DNA of 64,000 bases from Orobanche coerulescens (Eukaryota; Streptophyta; Magnoliopsida; Lamiales; Orobanchaceae). Positions 12,001 to 24,110 of the stretch are shown piece by piece (the first letter of the stretch is position 1; each line of letters opens with the position of its first letter). The position numbers and the translations under genes were made by a program. The notes under the pieces are model-generated. The model was given only the letters and a program-made list of their open reading frames with translations, did no database searches and was not told where the DNA came from. The stretch lies in assembly GCA_033398695.1 (NCBI GenBank), contig CM065812.1, forward strand, positions 142,358,858 through 142,422,857. Reading direction: 5' to 3'.

Positions 12001-12495
12001 ACGAGGGAGAAATTTGAATTGATTAGAAAGAGAATGTTGGCTGCTCAGAGTCGACAAAAGTCTTATGCGGATGTTAGGCTTCGACCTTTGGAGTTTGCGG
12101 TGGGAGATCATGTTCTGTTGAGAGTGTCTCCAACGAAGGGAGTTTTCCGTTTTGGGAAAAAGGGGAAGCTCAGCCCGAGGTATATTGGACCTTTCGAGAT
12201 ATTGGAGAGAGTAGGTGAGTTGGCATACCGTTTGGCTTTAACTCCGTCGCTGAGTCATGTTCATAGCGTATTTCACGTTTCCCAGTTGAGGAAGTACGTT
12301 CCGGACCCGTCCCACATTATTGATTTTGGAGATGTGGAGATAGAGAAGGATGTTAGGTTTGAGGAGAGGCCCGTCAGAATTTTGGAGCGTCGCGACAAAC
12401 AGTTAAGGCACAAAACCATTCCTTTGGTTAAGGTGCAATGGTCGAGGCACGGAGTAGAAGAAGCGACGTGGGAGTTAGAGGAGGATATGCGATGA
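9061..12495 (+). pseudogene. pol of T1 (PR-RT-RH-INT-chromodomain-like)
   Basis: Continues the gag frame. Protease: [10 protein letters not shown] near 9175. RT: conserved blocks with catalytic [11 protein letters not shown] near 10170-10205. RNase [14 protein letters not shown] near 10620, then [11 protein letters not shown]. Integrase: HHCC finger ending CLTCQQVK near 11390, then a D,D,E core (DFVTSLP, ISDRYGRF, VERTIQ). The C-terminus KVQWSRHGVEEATWELE is typical of Tekay-type chromodomain ends. One TGA at 10876-10878 replaces a Trp codon between RNase H and integrase. The usual segment before the integrase Glu is altered and one codon shorter, with no frameshift. The frame ends at TGA 12493-12495, next to the copia junction. 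Otherwise the catalytic residues are present. Confidence 0.9.
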
Positions 12496-12497
12496 AG

Positions 12498-15231
12498 TGA
12501 GAGTTGTAGGCTGGACTAGCTTGAATGATGGTCTGGTCTGCTTTCCTTTCTGACACGCATCACAGAGAGCTTCCTTCTTGAATGCTTCTTCTCGAAGTCC
12601 TCTGACCAGCTTCTGAGAACTAATCTTATTGATGGCTTTGAAGTTTAGATGGCATAATCTTTTGTGCCACATCCATCCATTCTCATCTATTGTCTTAGAT
12701 AGAAAATAGGTATTAGGAGTTCCTGTGTTCCAATATATCATGTAGACATCTCTCCTTCTGAATCCTTGTAGTTTCACCTCTCCAGATAGGATATCTATCA
12801 CCATACATTTCCAAATGGTGAAGACTACTAGATTCTTTTCATCGCAAAACTGGCTTATGCTTAAGAGATTATACTTGAGCCCTTTGACATAGTGAACTTT
12901 GGATATAATGATGTTTCCTTGGTGCAGCTCTCCAAATCCCTTTGTTTGTCCTCTAGAGCTATCTCCAAAGGTTACGTCTGGAACTCTTTCTTTGGTATAC
13001 TTTGTCAGCATCTTCTTGTTCCCGGTCATGTGCCTCGAGCATCCGGAATCTACAAACCATTCTTCACCTCCAAAGTTTGAATTTGTGGAGATGTGGTAGT
13101 ACTCCTTCCACATTTTCTGCAATCATACAAGTAGAGATTTAGGTACCCAAATCTGTGTGGATCCTCTAGGGTTAGATGGTTTCCTGGAGAATTGATTTCT
13201 CCTTGGGTTGTGAAAATTGTTATTATTATTACCCTTATAAGGTGTTTATGGTCTGGGTCTATATCCTCTATTAGGATTGTATACTGGATATGCCTAATAA
13301 TACTGGTAGTGGGGGCCATTTCTAAACCTTGGCTGAGACCATTTATTAAATCTTTGGGGTCTCTACACTTGTTCATTTTGAAAATTAGGATAACCTTGAG
13401 GTTTCCATTTGCCCCTCCCATTTTGAAATCTGTTTTTGGGGAGATTTTGATAATAATGGGCATGTTGTCTGGGATGCTGCTTCTGCCTTGGCCATTGCCT
13501 AGTCGCTTGTCTAGGTGGCTGCCTTGTGAACCCTGGCTACAGCCTAGACTTGTGACTTGGTTGTTGCCTGTTTTTGAATACCGGTTTATATATGGGCTAA
13601 GCAGACGAGACAATTGTTTCTCTCTTGATGAAAGTGGTTTTATAACTAGAGGGAGTGTGAGGATCATATCCAAGGCCTGATCTGGAATATAGTGGCCTTT
13701 TATTAGTACACAATTCGTCCAGAGTTAGGGATGCTTTCAGGGAGGTTATTTCTTGTGCCCGAGTCTTATTTGCCTGAGTCAGTTTAGTAAACTCGGCTTT
13801 GACATGAGCAAGTGCAGCTGATTTTTCACTATTCAAAACAGTTAATCATTGTATCTCAGCTGTAGTGACATCAGCCTGGTGTTTCAAGTTAACTGCAGCC
13901 TGGTTTTCAAGATCATATTTTTCTTTATTCAATTCAAGGCTGAGTTTTTCAAAATCATTTTTCAGGTGCCTATTCTCATCTTGCATCTGAGTCTTCTCGA
14001 ATGATACAGATAGGTGTGCAGATTTTAGTTTCTCAAAATCCTTAAGTAGTTGATTTACAGATTCGTGCAAGTCCATATCTTGTGACATGGCTAAACTATT
14101 ATTTGAAACAGAGGGTTTTGATGTTACCTCTTCATCCGCTAGGTTGGCCATCAGGCAATCATACTCTTCATCATCATCAGAGAAGAATCCGCTGCTAGAC
14201 TCTACACGCTCTTGATCTTCTCCGATGAGGGCCTTTCTTCGGTCTTCTTTTCTGCTCACCTCCTTCTTAAGATCAGGACAGTCGATTTGAATATGTCCCG
14301 TCTTGTGGCAGTTGTAACACTCCACCTTCCAGCTTCCGGCTTTTTGGTTTCTTCTGGGATTCTCCTTATAATTATTCTTGTATTTGGAGTAGTTCTTCCG
14401 GAAGTTGCTGAAACTCTGCATTATGAACGCCATTTCTTCCTCAAAATCTAATGGATTTGGAGGCTTTACATCAGATAAGCTCTTGGCGGGGGACTCAGCT
14501 GCAAAAGCTATTCCCTTCTCTGCAGGCTTGGTTGATGATGAACTTGGGAGCTCGAACTCATAATCCTTTAGGTCGGAGAACAGCGCTTGGATCTTTATTT
14601 TATTTAGATCCTTGGATTCTCTCATGGCCACTGCCTTCATGCTCCATTCAGGATTGAGAGATCTCAAAACCTTCAGGGCCATCTCCCTGTTTCCATAGGA
14701 TTTTCCCAGAGAATTAATTTCATTAATGATCTCTGTGAATCTTGTGTCTACTTGATCGATAGACTCTCCATTCTTCATTTTGAAGTTGTAAAACTTTTGG
14801 GTAGCGATTAACAACTTCTTCTCTTTGATCAGCTCCGTTCCTTCACACATTAAGGCTAATGTGTCCCAGATTTCCTTTGCATTTTTGCAATTCTTGATCT
14901 TCACCATTGTAGATTTGTCAAGAGTTTGATACAACACGTTTCTTTCTTCGGGGGTCAGCTCTTTCCTCTTCTTTGGGATCTTTTCTGGCTTCCCCGCTGC
15001 GATCTCCTCGGGAGTGTTGTCCTTCTCGACGGTGAATGGACCGTCCTCTATGATGCACCACATGTCATCATGGATTGAAGATAAGTGTGCCTGCATCCTT
15101 ATCTTCCAAACACCATACTCGTCAACTGAAAACACAGGCAATCTAGAGTGCATGTGTTCCATTATACAATGAGAGTTAAAAAAATATATATTCTCGATAT
15201 ATGGATCTAGTTCGTGAAATAAATGAACCAA
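12498..15231 (-). pseudogene. copia gag and 5' part of pol
   Basis: Gag (15231-13849) is long and open, with a UBN2-like capsid region, one CCHC knuckle (CYNCHKTGHIQIDC near 14290-14330), an acidic stretch and a C-terminal coiled coil. A TGA at 13846-13848 breaks the frame, and several more stops follow in the same frame through an Asn/Pro/Arg-rich linker. From about 13122 the frame is open again: protease WFVDSGCSRHMTG, then a pre-integrase region WHKRLCHLNF and CDACQKGKQ. The sequence ends at about 12498, before the integrase core. Start choice is uncertain: an ATG at 15229-15231 nearly touches the PBS, and the ATG opening MEHMHSRLPVF is more likely. Confidence 0.85.
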
Positions 15232-15233
15232 CC

Positions 15234-15245
15234 GCTCTGATACTA
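15234..15245 (-). promoter_or_regulatory. copia primer binding site
   Basis: Minus strand TAGTATCAGAGC, one mismatch to the tRNA-iMet PBS, two bases inside the LTR end at 15248. Confidence 0.8.
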
Positions 15246-15247
15246 CT

Positions 15248-16684
15248 TGTAGGTCACAAGTCGTCCTGGAATAAGTCTAGGGGGGTGAATAGACTTATTG
15301 AAACTCTTAAACGCTTTTTCAAGAAGAGTGAGTTTTCTCAGCTGATATATATACAAATGACTTAGAGTCGTTTTTACTTAATATGTGCGGAAGTCAGCTG
15401 ATGACGAATACAGAAACAACCAATGAAACACTTAACAATGAATACAGCAGTTAACGTATGATGCTATAAAACAGTAAAACACGCAGGCAGTTATAGTGGT
15501 CTCAGAGGTGGGGTAATCCTCTACTAATACACTTTTCTCCAAACTAGTTGGAGATGAATTCACTATAATTGTCAACCAATGATAAAGATTACAGTGATTC
15601 AACCAAATTACAATAGCTTCCAACCAGTGGAAATCCTTGCCGTTGCAACTCCCTAGACTGCCTTGCACCTCTTGATCTGTGGTCCTTGGATGCCTTTACA
15701 GTCTTGAACTTCAACCAGTGAAGTACCCCGAACTCATGATTAAAGACACGAGTTTTTGTCTTCTCCAGCTAAGAGCTTCTTCAAGTATGAACTTTGAGTA
15801 CTGGTATTTTCACGATGCTATAGTTCGCCTTTTGATTGCTTTAAATGCTTTGATTGCTTGAGATTTTCTTCACACCGTTGTTGTTGTGTGTAGCTCAGCT
15901 TCAAATCTTCGGATATATATAGATGTCGATCCTTGAGCATTCTTCATAGCCGTTGCAAATCTTGTAACAAATCCGTCAGTTGGAGAGGTAGACTTCTTTG
16001 TTTATATTTCTGAACGTTGCAAGGCTGGATTCCCATATTTTAATCCATCTTTAGACCGTTGTGAAGACTTTGCATGAGAGGCACCGAATCTTTTGAATAT
16101 AGTAAGATTAAAGTCCTCAGAGGTGGGTCTAGATGAATTAGTTAATTCATATCCTTGCGGGAATCTCTCCAATTTATCTCTTCACGCTTGCATGTGACTT
16201 TCCGTAATATTTGACTTTTCTACTCGTGCTGACATGGACTTGGAGTACTTGGCTGATCTCAAGTTGGCTGATGTTCAGTCATCTCCTCTGCAGTTTAGAC
16301 TTCTCTGATGGTGACTGTTTGAGACTCGCCTGATCAGATGGCTTGTCTGAGGTCACTTGACTGCAGTTTGGTCAAACATCTCTGATGAATTTTTGTTGAC
16401 CAGAACTTCTCTGACTTAACTCGGCTGTACTTCTCTGATGTACTTAGCTGTACCTTGTACTTAGCCGATTTGAGCCTAACTTATTTGGTTCTTCTTTACA
16501 TTTTGCCAAGTATCTAACTTAACATAATTTGGCCTATGGAAGATACTCATTTGGTTCTTCCTTACATTTTTGCCAAGTAATAAACATTTGGAACATATTA
16601 ATGACATCATCAAAATCTAACAAGTATTCCTAATAATAAGGTAATACAAGCATAAAGTATGCTTTGCAGTATACAACCCTAACA
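15248..16684 (-). repeat. copia LTR, single and internal
   Basis: Minus strand starts TGTTAGGG and ends GACCTACA, 1437 bp. It has a PPT (AAGTGGGAAAT, 16685-16695) before it and a PBS after it on the minus strand, so it serves both flanking interiors. A TATA-like TATATATA lies near 15913-15921. The upstream part (16200-16480) repeats CTTCTCTGATG and GGCTGAT-type words rather than CG palindromes. Confidence 0.8.
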
Positions 16685-17637
16685 ATTTCCCACTTATACT
16701 CAAAGCATGCTTTTAAGTATACTACTCTATTACATAGTCTCTCATTTCTCCCACATATACTCAAAGCAATGCTGCCATACACCATAATCACATTCCTTCA
16801 ACATGCCTTTCAAGAATTTTTGAAGGTACCTTTTGTGAAAGGATCAGCAAGATTATCTTCCGATACAACCCTGGATACAACTACGTCTCCTTGCTTTACA
16901 AAGTGTCGTATAATGTGGTACTTGCAGTTGATATGTTTACTTGCCTTGTGGCTCGCGGTTCCCTCGAATTTGCGATTGCATTGGTATTATCACAATAAAG
17001 TGTAATACCATTTGGCAAATCGGGAATCACATATAAGTCATGCAGGAAGTACTAGAGCCATACCGCCTTCTTAGCTGCCTCAGAGGCTGCCACGTACTCG
17101 GCTTCCATGGTAGAGTCCGAGATGCATTTCTATTTCACACTCCTCCAACTAATGGCTGCACCTCCCAAGCTAAACACATAACCCGAAGTACACTTGGACT
17201 ATGTCTGATGAAAAATCTGAGTCTGTATAAACCACCGGACACAGGTCGTCTGATTGATATACTAGCATATACTCAGTAGTCCTTCTCATGTACTTGAGTA
17301 TGTGCTTGACAGCAATCCAGTGTCCTGGTCCTGGGTTCGACTGATATCTAGCAGCCATACCTATGGCATGACAAATATCTAGTCTAGTGCAAAGCATAAC
17401 ATACGTGAGGCTTCCCACAACTGATACATAACGGATCATCTTCATGTCATCTATCTCCTTTTGTGTCATACGAGACATATCCTTAGATAGTTGAATTCCA
17501 TGTCTATAAGGTAGAAAACCTTTCTTGTACGTCTCTATGATAAACCGCTTTAGCACTGTATTGATATAGGATGCCTGAGTTAAGCACAACATCATTTTCT
17601 TCTGATCAAGAAAGATCCTGATTCCAAGGATGTGTCC
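16685..17637 (-). pseudogene. copia pol 3' end (RT end and RNase H)
   Basis: Minus-strand fragment. 17637-17170 reads the end of RT (IFLDQKKMM, then QASYINTVLKRF) through SVVGSLTYVMLCTRLDICHAIGM-like sequence to YTDSDFSSD at the RNase H start. Further on, broken frames near 16800-17110 give RNase H tail remnants (EAEYVAASEAA, LADPFTKG). Stops and frameshifts disrupt it. It ends at the PPT beside the LTR. Confidence 0.8.
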
Positions 17638-17948
17638 TGCTTCTCAAAACCTTTAAGTAATGTTCACTAATTTATTTTGAAAATTCAAAACATTTTTTCA
17701 AGTTGATTTTTTAATTCAATGTTAACATAATTTATAAATTAAAAAGATATTTTTTAAAATTTAGTTTTTTTAATACCAAGCCTGGCCCGGCCAGACCTAC
17801 CCGCGGACAGGTCGAGGCGGGAGGTCCATACTGGCCCAGTCCATCACAAACATGTGTGGTGTCTTAGGCCACCGCTGCCCGACACGGCCCGCGGCCTGAC
17901 CCGGACCACGACCTGACCCGGACCATGGATACCTCTATACATAATGAA
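17638..17948. other. AT-rich spacer with a probable truncated hAT-type MITE end
   Basis: 17638-17770 is AT-rich and carries nothing I recognise. About 17772-17938 is suddenly GC-rich (GGCCCGGCC, GACCCGGACC repeats) and ends in CCATGGATACCTCTATA. On the other strand that reads TATAGAGGTATCCATGG, like a hAT terminal repeat of the TAGAGAT type. No matching left terminus or 8-bp TSD was found, so the MITE call is tentative. Confidence 0.35.
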
Positions 17949-19501
17949 TGTTAAGAACATAAAAGACGATAGGGTTCTTACAAGATCATACGAAGGCATC
18001 GAGTTCTTGCGATACTAGTTCTCACTAGCAATAACTCAATGAAAGAATTACTCGTAGAGTCGACCACTTTAACGACTCATAAAATCCGGCAGTCCAGGTT
18101 GTCATAACCTAACAGTTTGATAAACACATTCTCGAAATGTTAATTAGAGTCATTCTATCATATATTTAGAAATAATTCGTGCGCAAACTCCACATTTTGT
18201 ATATGAATTCGTTATTTTATGAGATGTGTCGTCTTTTGCTTTAAATGTACTTGAAACAAGTGGAATTTACCAAAAACGGATGTTAGGACGTGTCCGGAGA
18301 CTAAAGAACTGAAAAACTAAGAAAATGGAGCGTCGGGTCGGAAAATAGGGCATGATGTTTGACACAATCGCCGACACGGGCCGTGTCCTTGAGCACCAAA
18401 ATTGACTGGAAGGGAGATACAATCGTGTCATAGGTCATGACGTCCGACACGGGCTGTGTTGCAGGTGGCGAAATTTATAGTTTATCAGAAACGGCTATGT
18501 CGCGTGTTTTGTCCAATTTTGAAGTTTCTTTTCATGCAAGACTTTTACCCTAATTAAACTAGGACATCTTCTACCTATAAATTGGACCCCCTGGCTGCAT
18601 TTTTGAGCACTTTGGATTATCAAGAGACTCAAGAGAACACAAGAAGGAGAAAATCAAGGATCAAGCTTCAAGATCCAACACCACAATACATTTTTCTTGT
18701 CTAATTTTCCCTTTTTTTTTTCTTTTAATGGAAGATCATGTTCAATTTATCGTATTGTAATCTTGTAGTCATGCTTCTTGGCTAAACTTCTTTGGATTCT
18801 AGGTTTTGTTAGTACTTAATTATTATTCATGGATTAAATTTGATAACTTATTACTTTTATTTAACTTATTCTTCGATTTGTTATTTTAACTCATGTACGA
18901 ATAGAGGGATAATATTTATGCATACCTTTTGACTATCTTGAGATCCAAAAGAAAATAGTTGATCACAAATGAGTTAAATTGAAGACACAAATGGAAATTA
19001 GCTTCAAAAAAGTAGAAGAAGTTTGCGAGGAAGTATAATCCTAGGTTCTTATTAGGGTTGATTTTCAATACTTAGATTCAAAAGATTGAGTTTTAGAATT
19101 CAATTCATGTTTTATCTTGTTCCAAAAGAAAGGTTAAAATAATTTTATGATTTTCTTACAAGTATTGAGATTAAAAAGGGCTTAAGTATACAATTTTAAA
19201 GTCGTGAACATTAATTGAAGGAAAATATGTCCTGAAATGTATCTCTCCTAAATGAGTTTTTCCACCACCATCTTTGTTATTTTTTACTTGAAATTACTTT
19301 CTTTGTTTTTAACTTTTACTTTTACTACTATAATTCAAATGAATCTAATTTCATCATCGTTTAAATAAAATCCAAAATATCACAACGGCAATAGTTACAA
19401 ACCGTCAAAGTATTAATCCTTGTGGAATACGACCTTGGATCGCCATGATACTATAGCTACACCATGCACTTTCGGTTTAGCAAAAAATAGTTTAGCAAAC
19501 A
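17949..19501 (+). repeat. 5' LTR of the Athila-type element
   Basis: Starts TGTTAAGAAC; the end AAACA is inferred from the adjacent PBS. About 1553 bp. U3 holds an interrupted palindrome GACACGG-G-CCGTGTC (about 18384) and a decayed second copy near 18450. TATA box TATAAAT at 18576-18582. No TSD can be checked because the right end is missing. Confidence 0.65.
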
Positions 19502-19507
19502 AGTTTT

Positions 19508-19525
19508 TGGTGTTGTTGCCAGGGA
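19508..19525 (+). promoter_or_regulatory. degenerate PBS of the Athila-type element (tRNA-Asp type)
   Basis: TGGTGTTGTTGCCAGGGA aligns with the known Athila PBS type (TGGCGCCGTTGCC...). The differences are C-to-T or G-to-A transitions, as expected of decay at methylated cytosines. Confidence 0.7.
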
Positions 19526-19675
19526 ATAATTAGTAAACTAAACTTTGGGATATTATAGTAGGTATTTAGATTTAGTTTAAACATTTTATTTTTATTTTTA
19601 TTGCTTATTTATTTTTCTGGAACTTCGTTCTAGTAATTTGGTGATTACAGGCAGTGCTTGAAAGCTAGATCTTCA

Positions 19676-20529
19676 ATGATTTACCTTGAGCCTGAGGACC
19701 CAGAGATCGAAGCAACTTGTAGATGAAATAACACATCAAGGAGAAAAGCAAAAATGGGCGACACAACATCTCAAGCAGAGTTAGCACAAAACTACACCTT
19801 CAACAACAGCAAATTGAGATGTTGCAACGACTAACTGAGCAACAAAGGACTCAAGTAGAAGAAAATCAAGGGCGGCGTTCAGAACATATTTCATCCGGCC
19901 GCCAACCAAAATTATGGGATGGCCTATGGACCAGCAATAGCAGCAAAAAAAATTGAGCCTAGCCCTTAATTGATCAGGATGGTGCAGCAAGGACAGTTTA
20001 GGGGAGGCCCTTTAGATGATCCAAATGCACACCATGCCCAATTTCTAGAGATATGTGGAACTGACAAACTTAATGGTGTACTGGACACTACGGTAAAACT
20101 TCACCTCTTCTTTCTCCTTGAGGGATAAAGCTAAACTTTGGCACAATTCCCTCCAAGATCAACACTGGGATGAAATGGCCATGAAATTTCTTCTAAAATT
20201 ATTCCCGCCAAGTAAAATGCTCAAGTGCAAACTGAGATCACACAATTCAAGCAACTAGATGGAGAGCCATTCTTTGAAGCATGGGAGTGCTTTTTCTAAA
20301 TTCTCCAAAATATCCGCAACATGGATTCTCCAGCGAACACCAAATCTACAACTTCTATAATGGTTTGTCAGGGCACATGAAGACAATGGTTGATGAATCG
20401 GCCTAGGAAGCACTCTTAGGATGAAAGTCGACTGACGCTCTTCAGATTATCGAGGAAATGCCCACAAGTTCCTACCAATGGCCCTTTGAGCACACAATGT
20501 TGAAGAGGGTAGCCGCAACAAGTTGTAAT
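19676..20529 (+). pseudogene. Athila gag, first part
   Basis: Broken frames. Clear capsid matches begin near 19985: QFRGGPLDDPNAHHAQFLEI, then KLNGV, and further on EITQFKQLDGEPFFEAWE near 20230. Several stops and frameshifts. The frame is cut at 20529 by the LTR of composite A and resumes at 53631. Start codon uncertain. Confidence 0.75.
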
Positions 20530-23361
20530 TGTAATACCTGTGATTTTTTCTTCCAGTAATTTTTCATTTTTGGTATTTTTTTGATTTCCAGAACTCGCTT
20601 GCGAGCGTTTGACATTTGGATAATGTTTTGTTCTGCATGGTTGGTCATCCGAGTTTGTTTCAGGTCTATTTTACCTGAATCCGTGTTTTGAGCGACTTCT
20701 TCCGCTATTTGGTTCATTTCGTGTGATGGTGGTTCGAAACTATGATTTCGTGTTTCTTATAAGTCCGTTTAACTTTGTTACACATGTTGTGAACTTCACT
20801 TTAGTTGTTTGATGCCATATTGTGAATTTTGGACGTTTTGGGCCGTTTTGTAATTTCCCAAAGTTTGGGGGTAATTACTTCTTTTGTTGTATTCCGAACC
20901 TTTGGGTAGTCGAAAGTGTGTTTTCTTTTAGTGCTTGAGTTTGTCCTTGCGCACTCTTCGTGTGCATATCTTCGTCTTGTGTTGTTGTTGTTGTTTCGCA
21001 ATTTCGTCACGCTCGTACTCGACGAGCTGAACTTAGCAGTTTGGAACTGCTAAATGCCTTACGTACGCTATGCGATGAGCATAACATATGTTAACTTCAT
21101 GTGCCTTACGTACGTTAAGCCTTACTCATAACATACGTAAGGGTCTTCACAGTTTCGGACAGAAGGTTCTGGCCATCGATTACGTACGTCATCTTGCGTG
21201 CCTTACGTACGTAACGTTGCTAATATATGCTAAGCTTCTTCCCTAACGTACGTTAAGCTGGCGCAGGTTTATATGCCCAGGGGTTAACCGTGTTCATCAT
21301 TTTTCATCCTTTCTTCATCTCTCCGCGGATGTGGCGATTTATGGGCGATTTGGGGGAGATTTTGGAGTCTTGTAACTCCAAGCTTTCATCCTCCTTGAGT
21401 TTTTTGTGTTGATTAACATCATCAATCCGTGTTCTTCATCTTTGATTCGAGGTAATTTCCTTGAAACCCTTTTTGGTGTATGTTGATAATCTTTAAGATT
21501 CGAGTTCTTCTTCATGAATCGTGTTGTTATATATCATCAATCGGTTATATTGATTCTATCCCTATGATTTGATTCGTATTTCTTATCATATTCGGGTTCA
21601 GGTGATGTTCTTGATGTTATTGGGGAAGTATTGAACCCCAAGTGTTCGATCCTATGTTTCTACGAATTCTTGTTGATAATTTCGTGTGCTTTGCATCTTC
21701 CTTGCGATCGACCTTGTAGTGATTATGTTGTTCTTGTGTTTTCAACCTAGATGGAGGATTCGAGGGTTTTCGGTCGAGCATTCCCATTGCTTCGCGTGCT
21801 TTGGACTTGAGGCGAGTATCTCGTCTATATTCTTTTTACTTCGAGAATGTGCTTGTCGTTAATTTAACGTGGACTTGTTAGTAACAGAACATCGAACCGT
21901 AACTTACATTTAAATGAATATGTGATTTCTATTAAAGTAAATACGAATGTAAACTTGAGTTTCGTGAAGAATGATAACAACCATTTAATGTTATATTGTG
22001 CTTAAAACGAATACTAGAAATGAGTAGTTATCTGAGGAATTGTGGAATCGCGTAATATTTGTATTATTCGCCCGTTAGACTTTTTCCTGAATGATGGTGT
22101 GCTGTGAATGTTGTGTCTTTGTGGAAGTTATGATGCATTAACTTATGTTTTACGTGTTTGCGATTGTGGTGAATATTGTACCTTTGTTGGTGTGTATCTT
22201 AGTGAATTGAGATGTTATCTGGGTAGGGACCCGTGTGGCCTCCGGCGGCGCGTGCTTGCCAGTTCGGCCAGACGATACGATTTGACCATAAGGTTATCAA
22301 TTCGGGTAGGTCTGGAGGGGGCTCCGAGAATCGTCACTTGCGAGTGCGATGTCACTATAACTTATGGGCGTTTTTGAATGATGTTATCCGGGTAGGGACC
22401 TGTAAGGCCTCAGGCAGCGCGTGCTTGCAAGTACGGCCAGACGATACGATTTGACCATAAGGTTATCTAATCGGGTAGGTATGGAAGGGGCTCCGAGAAT
22501 CGTCACTTGCGAGTGCGATGTCAAGATAACTTATGGGTGTGTTTGAGTTTGTTTACGATAGCTAATCCTGGTGGGTCCCGTCGAGGCCACGAACGCGATT
22601 TGAGTGTTTGATTTGATATCTCTGAATTGTGAATGCTTGAATCCTTGTATCCCGGTTATATTAGTGAATATGGTTTTGTCTTTGAGGCTTGGTTGAGAAT
22701 TGAATCATTTATATGATTTTGAATGAAAACCCCTTTTGAAAAAGAAGAATTATAAATCTTTTCATGATTTTACACTGAGACCCCCAACGTCTTCAATTAT
22801 TCTTTTAAATGTGTTTTGAAGTTATTCTTATGATCCTTCCTAATGGAAACTGTTTTCGAAAAGAATTTAGACTCGGGGATCATGTTGCTACATTGTGGAA
22901 TGGTTATTTTCATAACGGTTTTATTCTTGATGTATAACTTTATAGCTTGGTTACTTGCTAGCGATTTCCATCGCTAACCCCTCGTTGGGACTATTTATAT
23001 TCCTTTCAGGTGTCTTGATTGGAAAGAGCAACCACAGGATTGGCTTGGAGGATGATGTAAAGTATCGATACTAGTCACAATTGTAATAGCTTGTCCGCGA
23101 GTGATCTGTCGGTATAAGTATATATTTCAAGTTCCTTTGACATCCTTAAGAGGATGGACGGGTTGTGTAATTTGTGATCGAGTTGTATTTTAGTTTATCA
23201 GCTGTACTAATATGTTGTATTTTGAGATACCTAATCGGTCTATAGTTTATATTTTGTCGAGTTGACCACGTGTTAGTTTTGTTATGTAGTCTCCTGCCTG
23301 GTAGATCTTTACGGAAAGGGTTCTACAGCGTGTAATATCCCTGAGTGGATTGGGAGTGTTA
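20530..23361 (+). repeat. LTR A1
   Basis: Starts TGTAATACC, about 2832 bp. TACGTACG-type palindromes at 21057-21262, then a TATA-like TTTATATG near 21268. A 169-bp module is tandemly repeated at 22211-22379 and 22380-22545. The junction after the LTR has lost the PBS: it reads GTGTTATTTAGAGC where A2 has GTGTTACATAAATGG and an intact PBS. Confidence 0.85.
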
Positions 23362-23871
23362 TTTAGAGCTTAGGGTTGCGAAAACCTAGGCAGTTGGGTC
23401 TAGTTGGGTCTTGTCGAGTCGTGTCTAGTCGTGTCACCCGGGTGAGTAATTCTGAACAAGTGTGATCATTGTGATCCGTTGTGATCGATTGTGATTAGTT
23501 TTGATTAGTATCGTGGTGCAGCCATCATCTCCGTACGGCCTGTGGACGTAAGTCTCCTCTTTTATGCGAGGTATTGGTATTTCATGATTTCCTTTATGTG
23601 CGATGATTGTGGTGCGTAATTTTGTTTGTGTAATGTTGTGAAATAGAATCTGTCTTTGATATTCGTGGCACACCGTTTATGTATTGTATCGAATGCATTG
23701 ATGGTTGGGCACCAAATGGTGCAATACGATGTGAAAACTGTGAATCTTGATGTGTTCCAGAGAATGTATCGACGGTAGAGTCCGTGAGGAACTCAAATGG
23801 GTAATTTTGACGTATGTTGAACTTGGTATTCATGAATCATATTTGGTTGGATATATAATCTCGTTTGCCGA
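23362..23871 (+). other. leader of A interior 1, left piece
   Basis: Non-coding leader homologous to 48003-48505. A donor-like GTAAGT at 23548 opens a leader intron that continues beyond element D to the acceptor at 44844. The last five bases (gccga, 23867-23871) are the left TSD of D. Confidence 0.7.
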
Positions 23872-24110
23872 TGTAATATCTACATTTTTTTCTTTTCCGG
23901 TATTTTCACTTTGGTGTATTTTCATTTTTAGATACTCGTTTGTAACCATATTGATATTTCGACAATATTTAATACTGGACTTTTTGTCATCCGAGTTTGT
24001 TTCGGACTTGTTTTACTCAGTTCCGTGGTTAATGTCTTTTTCGTCGGTATTTCGTTCGATTCTCGTAATCATTTTTCGGAACCGCCGTTTCGGGGTTGCC
24101 GCAGATCCAT

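Larger units (their letters stand above)
5547..12497 (+). mobile_element. Tekay-like Ty3/gypsy element T1, lacking its 3' LTR
   Basis: Order: 5' LTR (5547-7601), tRNA-iMet-type PBS (7607-7618), leader intron (7724-7826), then a single gag-pol frame to 12493 with gag, two CCHC knuckles, protease, RT, RNase H, integrase and a chromodomain-like C-terminus. The domain order and C-terminal motifs fit the chromovirus Tekay/Del lineage. The element stops abruptly at about 12497 inside the C-terminal coding end. PPT and 3' LTR are absent and a minus-strand copia interior follows directly, so the right end was lost by deletion or rearrangement. Confidence 0.88.
12498..17637 (-). mobile_element. Ty1/copia composite, interior-LTR-interior, truncated at both ends
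   Basis: Minus-strand order from right to left: pol 3' part (17637-16685), PPT, one LTR (16684-15248), PBS, gag and first part of pol (15231-12498). A normal element has LTRs outside, so a single LTR flanked by a pol end and a gag start implies a tandem head-to-tail pair that lost its outer parts. The left edge abuts truncated T1; the right edge fades into AT-rich DNA. The gag has a SIRE-like look (coiled coil, DDDEEYDCLMA), while the PPT is of the short AAGTGGGAAAT type, so the lineage is left open. Confidence 0.75.

Noticed and set aside
13050..13680. Long open frames on both strands
   Set aside because: Shadow frames of the copia linker; the frame shared with gag and protease reads the Asn/Pro-rich linker with stops.
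22108..22454. Open frames in the A LTRs (also 46728-46970 and 52373-52719)
   Set aside because: They coincide with the tandem LTR modules, lack a family match and overlap in two frames.
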